Source of the DNA: Pseudobutyrivibrio ruminis AD2017
GTDB lineage: Bacteria > Bacillota > Clostridia > Lachnospirales > Lachnospiraceae
Direction of reading: 5' to 3'
NCBI RefSeq assembly: GCF_000424305.1
Contig: NZ_KE384162.1
Location: 558,001 to 622,000 of the forward strand
Length of the DNA: 64,000 nucleotides
Shown in pieces: positions 56,763 to 64,000 of the stretch. The position numbers and the translations under genes are program-made. Below the pieces are notes generated by a model. The model was not told the origin of the DNA and did no database searches. It saw only the letters and a program-made list of their open reading frames with translations. Position 1 is the stretch's first letter. Each line of letters begins with the position of its first letter.

Positions 56763-58010
56763 CTAAATACTCATCTTAATTGTCTCAATATAATTTTCTG
56801 CGATTTTTGCAAAATTAGAATCCTGTAAAAAGCTACTGTTTTCAGCACATTCAATAGCTTCCTCAATAGATGCTGGAAGCATTTTAAGCTTTGAATATTC
56901 CGATTCTGATAATAGTCTTGATTTAACCTCAAGTGCTGGAGGAAGCTTTTCGTTTCCTCTTACACCTGCCATTCCTGCCTGCAAAATAATAGCTGCAGCA
57001 AGATATGGATTAAGACATGAATCAGGTGAACGCAAAATAAAATGCTTTCTTCTTCCGTTGATTTCAGGAACTCTAAATAATCTGGAATTATTCTGCTTTG
57101 ACCAGGTAATATATTTAGGCGCTTCAAGCACACCTAGTCTGTCATAAGAATCACGTCTGCAATTAAGGAAAATGGTAATGTCTCTCATTCTGTTTATGAT
57201 ACCTGCCATAAAGTTTTCTGAAGCAAGCTTATCATCATTAATAAGATTCGTTTCTCCCTTAAAATTAGACATGAGAATATGCAAGCCATTGCCTGGAGCA
57301 TCCTCAATAGGACGTGGCTCAAAGCAAGCGTACGCGCCATTTCTTGCAGCTATATTTTCTACAACGTTTTTGTAGGTTACAAAGTTATCTGCTGTAGTTA
57401 AAACGTCAGCAGAATGAAAATCTATTTCGTTTTGTCCTGGTCCTCTTTCATGATGAGAAGACTGTGGTGATATGCCCATCTCCTCTAAGCTTAGGCAGAT
57501 TTCTCTTCGAATGTTTTCACCCTTGTCGCTAGGGGCAACATCCAAATATCCACCATTATCAAAAGGCTCACTTGTAGGGATTCCATTATCATCTGTTTTA
57601 AAAAGATAAAACTCAGAACGAAGTCCCATCTTGGTAGAAAATCCCATTGTTTCACACTCTTTAAGAGTGTCCTTTAAAAACTGTCTGTAATCCATTGAAT
57701 ATGGAGTACCATCAGCATAAACAACATTGCAATAAAACCTGATAACTCTGCCAGACTGTGGGCGCCATGGAAGTACATGCAGGGTATCTGCATCAGGCTT
57801 TAAAAACAGATCTCTTCCAGATTCATCCTCAAAGCCTAAAATCAAAAATGGGTCAAAATTGATTCCATCCTCAAAAGCGCTCTTAAGCTCCGATGGCATT
57901 ATGGAAATATTTTTCTGATTTCCGTACAGGTCACAAAAGGCCAAACGAATAAACTTTACATCGTTTTCCTCAACAAAATTAATAATATCATCAATAGATA
58001 AATGAGACAT
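56763..58010 (-). CDS. Glutamine synthetase type I-like protein (divergent)
   Basis: A 415-aa GS-family protein, shorter than the usual 440-470. Catalytic-region motifs are present in order: GLRSEFYLF, GPGQNEIDFH, APGNGLHILMS (usual GSGMH changed to GNGLH), EAPKYITWSKQNNSRLFRVP and SPDSCLNPYLAAA. There is no adenylylation loop at the C-terminus. It may be a true glutamine synthetase or a gamma-glutamyl ligase relative; its place between gltD and the ANTAR gene favours ammonium assimilation. GGAGGG precedes ATG 58010. Confidence 0.85.
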   Translation of the reverse strand: MSHLSIDDIINFVEENDVKFIRLAFCDLYGNQKNISIMPSELKSAFEDGINFDPFLILGFEDESGRDLFLKPDADTLHVLPWRPQSGRVIRFYCNVVYADGTPYSMDYRQFLKDTLKECETMGFSTKMGLRSEFYLFKTDDNGIPTSEPFDNGGYLDVAPSDKGENIRREICLSLEEMGISPQSSHHERGPGQNEIDFHSADVLTTADNFVTYKNVVENIAARNGAYACFEPRPIEDAPGNGLHILMSNFKGETNLINDDKLASENFMAGIINRMRDITIFLNCRRDSYDRLGVLEAPKYITWSKQNNSRLFRVPEINGRRKHFILRSPDSCLNPYLAAAIILQAGMAGVRGNEKLPPALEVKSRLLSESEYSKLKMLPASIEEAIECAENSSFLQDSNFAKIAENYIETIKMSI

Positions 58011-58068
58011 TGCCTTCCCTCCAAAGGTTAATAGTTAGTTATATCTTAATCAATCAGGTTGAAAAATT

Positions 58069-59562
58069 CTACAAATTTGTATAACCCATCAAATACTCAT
58101 CAACCTCTTTTGCACAGTCTCTTCCATTTCTGATTGCCTTTACAACTAAGGATTGTCCTGTATGCATATCTCCAGCTGCAAATACCTTTGCTGTACTTGT
58201 AGCAAAACCGCCTTCTTTAGATGCTACATTAGTTCTGCCATCTACCTTTACCTTAAAGGCATCAACAACATATTTTTCTGCACCTAAAAATCCTGCTGCA
58301 ATCAGGCAAAGCTGACACTTTACTTCCTTTTCAGTTCCCTCTACTGGGACCATCAGCTTTCTTCCAGTCTTTTTATCTACCTGACTTTGAAGAGCTACTA
58401 ATACAACAGATTTAAGATTACCTGATTTGTCTGTTTTAAATTCCTTTACAGTTGTAGTATACAGTCTTGGGTCATGACCAAACTTTGCAATAGCTTCCTC
58501 CTGGCCGTAATCTGTTTTGCAAACAAGAGGCCACTGTGGCCATGGATTGCTTTCGGCTCTTTCATCAGGAGCCTTTGGCATCATTTCAAGCTGAGTTACT
58601 GACTTACAGCCGTGACGAATAGCTGTACCGACACAGTCGTTTCCTGTATCACCACCACCGATAATAATTACATCCTTATCCTTGGCAGAAATATACTGTC
58701 CATCCACTAATGTCATATTATTATTCCACAGACATTTTGTTGTAGAAGTTAAGAAATCTACTGCAAAATAGATTCCCTTTGCATCCTTTCTTCCTGCCCC
58801 ATCAATATCTCTAGGTTCAGATGCACCGCAGCATAAAACTACAGCATCATATTTTGCTGTAAGCTCACTAGCCTTAATATCAGCCCCAACATTGGCATTT
58901 ACTATAAAGCTAACACCCTCCTGCTCCATCACATGAATCTTTCTATCTATGATTTGCTTTTCAAGCTTCATGTTTGGAATACCATATCTAAGAAGTCCAC
59001 CAACATTATCATTTCTCTCATAAACAGTAACACTGTGACCTCTTCTGTTAAGCTGGTCTGCAACTGCAAGTCCAGCTGGGCCTGAGCCTACTACAGCAAC
59101 AGTTTTTCCTGTTCTTTGCTTTGGTGGTTTTGCATCTGCCAGACCATGCTCATAGGCGTATTCTATTATTGCCATCTCATTAGCCTTTGTGGTAACAGCA
59201 TCACCATTTAAGCTGCAGGTACAGGCCTTTTCACATAGGCCTGGACATACTCTGCAGGTAAACTCTGGAAAGTTGCTGGTCTTATGAAGTCTTTTATATG
59301 CCATTTCATAGTTTTCCTGATAAACCAAATCATTCCATTCAGGTATCAGGTTATTGAGAGGACAACCTGAAGTCATCCCCTTTATAGTCATTCCAGATTG
59401 GCAAAAAGGTACACCGCAATCCATGCATCTAGCTCCCTGCTTTGCTCTTTCTTCTTTAGACAAATGAATATGAAATTCATTGAAATTATTAATACGTTTA
59501 AGAGGACTGATTGCTGGTTCCTCTACTCGCTCGTATTCTAAAAATCCTGTAGATTTTCCCAT
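58069..59562 (-). CDS. gltD: Glutamate synthase small (beta) subunit
   Basis: A 497-aa flavoprotein that passes electrons from NADPH to GltB. Fe-S Cys motifs are at the N-terminus (CMDCGVPFCQSG, CRVCPGLCEKACTCSL); the FAD site is VAVVGSGPAGLAVADQL (near 150) and the NADPH site VIIIGGGDTGNDC (near 290). The C-terminal AAGDMHTGQSLVV is typical. Start ATG 59562 with AAAGGAGG seven bases upstream; it lies 13 bases after gltB. Confidence 0.96.
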   Translation of the reverse strand: MGKSTGFLEYERVEEPAISPLKRINNFNEFHIHLSKEERAKQGARCMDCGVPFCQSGMTIKGMTSGCPLNNLIPEWNDLVYQENYEMAYKRLHKTSNFPEFTCRVCPGLCEKACTCSLNGDAVTTKANEMAIIEYAYEHGLADAKPPKQRTGKTVAVVGSGPAGLAVADQLNRRGHSVTVYERNDNVGGLLRYGIPNMKLEKQIIDRKIHVMEQEGVSFIVNANVGADIKASELTAKYDAVVLCCGASEPRDIDGAGRKDAKGIYFAVDFLTSTTKCLWNNNMTLVDGQYISAKDKDVIIIGGGDTGNDCVGTAIRHGCKSVTQLEMMPKAPDERAESNPWPQWPLVCKTDYGQEEAIAKFGHDPRLYTTTVKEFKTDKSGNLKSVVLVALQSQVDKKTGRKLMVPVEGTEKEVKCQLCLIAAGFLGAEKYVVDAFKVKVDGRTNVASKEGGFATSTAKVFAAGDMHTGQSLVVKAIRNGRDCAKEVDEYLMGYTNL

Positions 59563-59575
59563 GACTAATCCTCCT

Positions 59576-62500
59576 TTACGCACCCTGTCCATTCATCAGG
59601 AAATTAAATGCTTCTATCTGAGCCTGCTCTGGCGATAAGCCCTTAGCTTCCATCTTCACCATAGCCTGTAGCATCTTTTTGTAATCGTATGGAACAATCT
59701 TTTTAAATTTAGGCAGATAATCACTGAAATTATCATAGATTTCCTTGCCCTTCTTTGAACCTGTAGTTTTAACATGCTCTCCAATGATATCCTTCAATTC
59801 CATAACATCATATTTATCTGTTACAGTCTCAAGACATACCATGGATTTGTTAAGCTTTTTGTAAAGAGTTGCATCCTCGTCAAGAACATAGGCAACACCG
59901 CCACTCATACCAGCCGCAAAATTCTTTCCAGTCTCACCAAGAACAACTACTCTACCACCAGTCATGTATTCACAGCCGTGGTCTCCAACGCCCTCTACAA
60001 CAGCTGTAGCACCGGAATTTCTAACTGCGAATCGCTCACCTGCTACACCGTTAATAAAAGCTTTTCCGCTGGTAGCTCCATAAAGTGCTACATTCCCGAT
60101 GATAATATTTTCATCCTCTTTATAGGTAGCTCCCTTAGGTGGATAAATAATCAGCTTACCGCCTGATAATCCCTTACCAAAGTAATCGTTAGAATCTCCT
60201 GCAAGCTCCAGTGTTAATCCCTTTGGAATAAATGCACCAAAGGATTGTCCACCTGCACCCTTACAGTTAACCTTGTAGGTATCCTCTAAAAGGCTTTCTC
60301 CAAATTTTCTAGTGAGCTGGGCCCCAAGCAAGGTTCCAAGTGATCTATCCGTATTTACGATATCAACGTCGATCTCCTTTGGCTTTCCTGCATTAATGGC
60401 ACTCTTAAGCTCCTTTAGAAGGATTCGCTCATCAATAGTCTTTTCCAGTTCAAAGTTAAATGTATTCTTTTTATTGTATTCAATCTTCTCGCCACCTGAT
60501 GGATTCAAAAGTACAGCTGACATATCAATCTTTTCAAATGGTGAATCCTTAGTAGCTTCCTTAAGCTTTAACAAATCTGTTCTTCCGCACAGCTCATCTA
60601 CAGTTTTACAGCCTAAGCTAGCCATGTATTCACGTAATTCTTCCGCCACAAAGCGCATGAAGTTTACAACATATTCTGGCTTACCTGAAAAACGCTTTCT
60701 AAGCTCTGGATTCTGGGTTGCTACACCAACAGGACATGTATCAAGATTGCACACACGCATCATTACACAGCCCATAGTAACAAGAGGTGCTGTTGCAAAT
60801 CCAAACTCCTCTGCTCCAAGAGCACATGCAATGGCAACATCACGGCCGCTCATAAGCTTTCCATCTGTTTCAATAACAACCTTGTTTCTCAGCCCATTCA
60901 TAATCAGTGTCTGATGGGCCTCAGCAAGTCCTAACTCCCAAGGTAATCCGGCATTATGAATAGAAGATTTTGGTGCTGCACCTGTACCTCCATCATAACC
61001 AGAAATAAGAATTACCTGAGCACCTGCCTTTGCTACACCAGATGCAATAGTTCCGACACCAGCTTCTGAAACCAGCTTAACTGATATTCTGGCATCCTTA
61101 TTGGCGTTCTTTAAATCGTAAATAAGCTCTGCCAAATCCTCGATTGAATAAATATCATGATGAGGTGGTGGTGAAATAAGTGCCACTCCTGGTGTAGACA
61201 TTCTTGTCTTTGCAATCCAAGGGTAAACCTTCTTACCTGGCAAATGTCCACCTTCACCAGGCTTTGCTCCCTGAGCCATCTTTATCTGGATCTCTTTAGC
61301 AGATACCAGGTATTTGCTGGTTACTCCAAATCGGCCTGAAGCCACCTGCTTTATAGCTGAGCAGCGATTAATTCCATCAGGGCCTATTTCGTATCTTTCA
61401 TCCTCTTCGCCACCTTCACCAGAATTAGATTTTCCGTGAAGCTGATTCATGGCAATGGCCATTGTCTCATGGGCTTCCTTTGAAATAGAGCCATAGCTCA
61501 TTGCACCAGTTTTAAATCTTTTTACAATAGAATCTACTGATTCTACCTCATCAATGCTAATACCCTTCTTTGGATAATTAAAATCAATTAATCCACGAAG
61601 ATTTCTAATGTTATCCTCTTCATTTACAAGTGCTGTATATTCTTTAAATGTACTGTAATCGCCTGTTCTTGTTGCAAGCTGAAGCAAATGAATTGTAGCA
61701 GGATTGTATAAATGCTCCTCGGCACCTGAACGCATCTTATGCTGTCCCCTTGAATCCAATGACTCATCCACATCAAGTCCTAATGGGTCAAATGCCTTTG
61801 AGTGCTGATATTCAACATTAGACTGAATATCCTCTAAAGTGATTCCACCTATTCTTGATATTGTGCCTGTAAAATATTTATCAATTACAGCTCTGCTTAT
61901 TCCAATAGCTTCAAAAATCTTTGCACCCTGGTATGACTGAACAGTTGATATTCCCATCTTTGATGCTATCTTGATAATTCCGCTGATAACTGCCTCATTA
62001 TAGGAATCTATTGCTGCATGAGCATCCTTATTAAGCTGTCCCTTTTCAATCAACTCTGCAATGGTCTCCTGTGCAAGATATGGGTTGATTGCAGATGCAC
62101 CGTATCCAAGTAAGGTAGCAAAATGATGTACCTCTCTTGGTTCACCTGATTCTAGAATAAGTGAAAGTGATGTACGCTTCTTAGTCTGAACCAAATGATG
62201 CTGTACAGCAGCAACAGCAAGAAGTGATGGAATTGCCACATGGTTTTCATCCACTCCTCTGTCAGAAAGGATAATAATGTTTGCCCCTTCTCTATTTACT
62301 CTGTCAATCTCTACATACAAATGCTCAATAGCTTTTTCTAATGAAGTGTTCTTGTAGTAGATAATAGGAACTGTAGCTGCCTGTAGTCCTGGAACCTTCA
62401 TTGATTTAATCTTCATCAAATCAGTTGTTGTAAGAATAGGATTGTTAATCTGCAGCATGTTGCAGTTTTCTTCCTTCTCCTCAAGAACGTTTCCTGCTGT

Positions 62501-64000
62501 TCCAAGATATATAGTTGTAGCTGTAACTATTTCCTCTCTGATTGAATCAATAGGTGGATTAGTTACCTGAGCAAAAAGCTGCTTGAAATAGTTAAATAGT
62601 GGTTGTCTGTTTTTAGACAGCACTGCAAGCGGAACATCTATACCCATTGCTCCTGTGTTTTCTACTCCATTAAGAGCCATAGGAAGAATGGAATCCTTAA
62701 TCTCCTCGTATGAATATCCAAAAGCCTTCTGCAATCTGTCTCTTTCTTCCTGTGAATATTTAGGAACTGATTCATTTGGAATTTTAATATCAGCAAGATG
62801 AGCAAGATTTGCATCTAGCCACTGACCGTATGGCTTTCTGTTTGCATAGGTGCGCTTTAATTCATCATCTGCAATAAGTCTTCCTTCAACAGTATCAACT
62901 AGAAGCATTTTGCCTGGCTTTAATCTGTCCTTACATTTGATTCTGCTTTCCTCAATAGGAAGAACACCTACCTCGGAAGAAAGAATAAGATAATCGTCGT
63001 TTGTAATATAATATCTGGATGGTCTAAGTCCGTTTCTATCTAAGACTGCACCCATAATATCTCCATCTGAAAACAGGATAGATGCAGGGCCATCCCAAGG
63101 CTCCATCATAGTTGAATAATACTGATAAAAGTCCCTTCTTGCCTGCTCCATAGCCTTGTTCTTTACCCATGGCTCTGGAATAGTTATCATGACTGCCAGT
63201 GGAAGTGGCATACCATTCATAACAAGAAACTCTAGTGCATTATCTAGCATGGCAGAATCGGAACCAGCCTGATTACATACTGGAGTGATTTTTGTCATCT
63301 GCTCCTCTAACACTTGAGAAACCATAGTTTCTTCTCTTGAAAGCATCTTGTCAGCATTACCCTTAATGGTATTGATTTCTCCATTATGAACAATGAATCT
63401 GTTTGGATGAGCTCGTTCCCAAGATGGATTTGTGTTAGTAGAAAATCTTGAGTGAACTGTTGCAATGGCAGATTCATAATCCTCATCTAACAAATCAAGG
63501 AAAAATGTTCTAAGCTGATCTACTAAGAACATGCCCTTATATACAATAGTTCTGCTTGAAAGTGAGGCTACATAGGTATCCTCTGCTGTCTGTTCAAAAA
63601 CACGTCTTGCAACATAAAGCTTTCTATCAAAATCCAAGCCCTTTTTACATGCTGCTGGCTTTTTAATAAATGCCTGACATATAAATGGCATACAGCTTTT
63701 TGCAAGCTCGCCTAATATTTCTGGTCTTGTTGGTACATCTCTCCAACCTAAAAACTCTAAGCCTTCCTTTTCAACAATGATTTCGAACATCTTCATTGCC
63801 TGTTTTCTTTTAAGCTCGTCCTGAGGGAAGAAAAACATTCCTATACCGTATTCACGTTCATTTCCAATATTGATTTTTGCCTTAGCACAAGCCTTTTTGA
63901 AAAACTTATGAGAAATCTGAAGTAGAATACCAACACCATCTCCAGTTTCGCCTGATGCATCTTTACCAGCACGATGCTCCAGATTTTCTACAATCTTTAA
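59576..64000 (-). CDS. gltB: Glutamate synthase large (alpha) subunit, 5' end beyond window
   Basis: About 1474 residues are present; the frame is open to the window edge and an estimated 45-50 N-terminal residues, including the glutaminase Cys, lie outside. Domains in order: class II glutaminase (EHRAGKDASGETGDGVG near the visible start; FIVHNGEINTIKGN), central domain, FMN/2-oxoglutarate synthase domain (YGSISKEAHE, KPGEGGHLPG, ISGYDGGTGAAP), the 3Fe-4S Cys motif CNLDTCPVGVATQNP, and the C-terminal beta-helix with Gly-rich repeats (GATSGKAFINGVAGERFAVR). It makes two glutamates from glutamine and 2-oxoglutarate with GltD. Confidence 0.97.
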   Translation of the reverse strand, partial: LKIVENLEHRAGKDASGETGDGVGILLQISHKFFKKACAKAKINIGNEREYGIGMFFFPQDELKRKQAMKMFEIIVEKEGLEFLGWRDVPTRPEILGELAKSCMPFICQAFIKKPAACKKGLDFDRKLYVARRVFEQTAEDTYVASLSSRTIVYKGMFLVDQLRTFFLDLLDEDYESAIATVHSRFSTNTNPSWERAHPNRFIVHNGEINTIKGNADKMLSREETMVSQVLEEQMTKITPVCNQAGSDSAMLDNALEFLVMNGMPLPLAVMITIPEPWVKNKAMEQARRDFYQYYSTMMEPWDGPASILFSDGDIMGAVLDRNGLRPSRYYITNDDYLILSSEVGVLPIEESRIKCKDRLKPGKMLLVDTVEGRLIADDELKRTYANRKPYGQWLDANLAHLADIKIPNESVPKYSQEERDRLQKAFGYSYEEIKDSILPMALNGVENTGAMGIDVPLAVLSKNRQPLFNYFKQLFAQVTNPPIDSIREEIVTATTIYLGTAGNVLEEKEENCNMLQINNPILTTTDLMKIKSMKVPGLQAATVPIIYYKNTSLEKAIEHLYVEIDRVNREGANIIILSDRGVDENHVAIPSLLAVAAVQHHLVQTKKRTSLSLILESGEPREVHHFATLLGYGASAINPYLAQETIAELIEKGQLNKDAHAAIDSYNEAVISGIIKIASKMGISTVQSYQGAKIFEAIGISRAVIDKYFTGTISRIGGITLEDIQSNVEYQHSKAFDPLGLDVDESLDSRGQHKMRSGAEEHLYNPATIHLLQLATRTGDYSTFKEYTALVNEEDNIRNLRGLIDFNYPKKGISIDEVESVDSIVKRFKTGAMSYGSISKEAHETMAIAMNQLHGKSNSGEGGEEDERYEIGPDGINRCSAIKQVASGRFGVTSKYLVSAKEIQIKMAQGAKPGEGGHLPGKKVYPWIAKTRMSTPGVALISPPPHHDIYSIEDLAELIYDLKNANKDARISVKLVSEAGVGTIASGVAKAGAQVILISGYDGGTGAAPKSSIHNAGLPWELGLAEAHQTLIMNGLRNKVVIETDGKLMSGRDVAIACALGAEEFGFATAPLVTMGCVMMRVCNLDTCPVGVATQNPELRKRFSGKPEYVVNFMRFVAEELREYMASLGCKTVDELCGRTDLLKLKEATKDSPFEKIDMSAVLLNPSGGEKIEYNKKNTFNFELEKTIDERILLKELKSAINAGKPKEIDVDIVNTDRSLGTLLGAQLTRKFGESLLEDTYKVNCKGAGGQSFGAFIPKGLTLELAGDSNDYFGKGLSGGKLIIYPPKGATYKEDENIIIGNVALYGATSGKAFINGVAGERFAVRNSGATAVVEGVGDHGCEYMTGGRVVVLGETGKNFAAGMSGGVAYVLDEDATLYKKLNKSMVCLETVTDKYDVMELKDIIGEHVKTTGSKKGKEIYDNFSDYLPKFKKIVPYDYKKMLQAMVKMEAKGLSPEQAQIEAFNFLMNGQGA

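Noticed and set aside
60312-60914. 200-aa ORF antisense to gltB
   Set aside because: Lies fully within the strongly conserved synthase domain of gltB; Ser-rich shadow text.

Overview
The window looks like a chromosomal segment of a motile, plant-fibre-degrading anaerobe of the Lachnospiraceae, most like Butyrivibrio or Pseudobutyrivibrio. This is an inference from content: low-GC coding with strong AGGAGG ribosome sites, three chemoreceptors, two GGDEF proteins and a PilZ protein, a secreted ricin-lectin/CBM2/esterase protein, an intracellular GH9 enzyme resembling a Butyrivibrio cellodextrinase, a GH35 glycosidase, and a type III glutamine synthetase with an ammonium transporter fused to a PII domain. 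Most genes lie on the minus strand.

Layout. 1-6 kb: the tail of an upstream gene, a 55-aa protein, exonuclease III, and a four-gene MacB-like ABC export operon with two adaptor proteins. 6-13.6 kb: HD, zinc-ribbon and PilZ proteins; the folate pair folD-fchA; a 57-aa gene; a 7-TM GGDEF protein; a PfkB sugar kinase divergent from a CobW GTPase. 13.6-17.2 kb: two paralogous large/small pairs of the aconitase/isopropylmalate isomerase family, with a long inverted repeat between two of the genes. 17.4-23 kb: a YgjV protein, alanine racemase, and an amino-acid ABC transporter whose solute-binding domain appears circularly permuted and fused to the permease; then an sce7726-type protein and a lipoprotein. 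23-29.3 kb: two chemoreceptors, the modular esterase, and a VanX-like dipeptidase.

29.4-33.2 kb is the accessory region. Two arrays, each of four 50-bp units at an exact 74-bp period with 9-bp inverted-repeat ends, bracket a PD-(D/E)XK-like gene, a Ser-rich secreted protein and a truncated, frameshifted gene. The right array abuts a partial copy of the neighbouring tRNA-Met, split by a 57-bp GC-rich palindromic insert. tRNA-Met(CAT) and tRNA-Val(TAC) follow.

33.4-50.3 kb: a voltage-gated potassium channel with a small membrane protein; a five-gene operon (HD hydrolase, mnmA, metH, an RsmH-like methyltransferase, GH9 cellodextrinase); a second GGDEF protein; a chemoreceptor downstream of a precorrin-2 dehydrogenase; a secreted 5'-nucleotidase; GH35; and a SpoU rRNA/tRNA methyltransferase.

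50.4-64 kb is a nitrogen-assimilation block on the minus strand: gltB (cut by the window edge), gltD, a divergent type I-like glutamine synthetase, an ANTAR-domain response regulator, asparagine synthetase, GSIII and Amt-PII. The leader of asnB, directly after the ANTAR gene, carries a terminator overlapped by a small hairpin with an A1/G4 hexaloop, and a second A1/G4 hexaloop hairpin upstream. This is the arrangement expected of an ANTAR antitermination target and is one of the most testable observations here. No transposase, integrase, CRISPR array or rRNA gene was seen.
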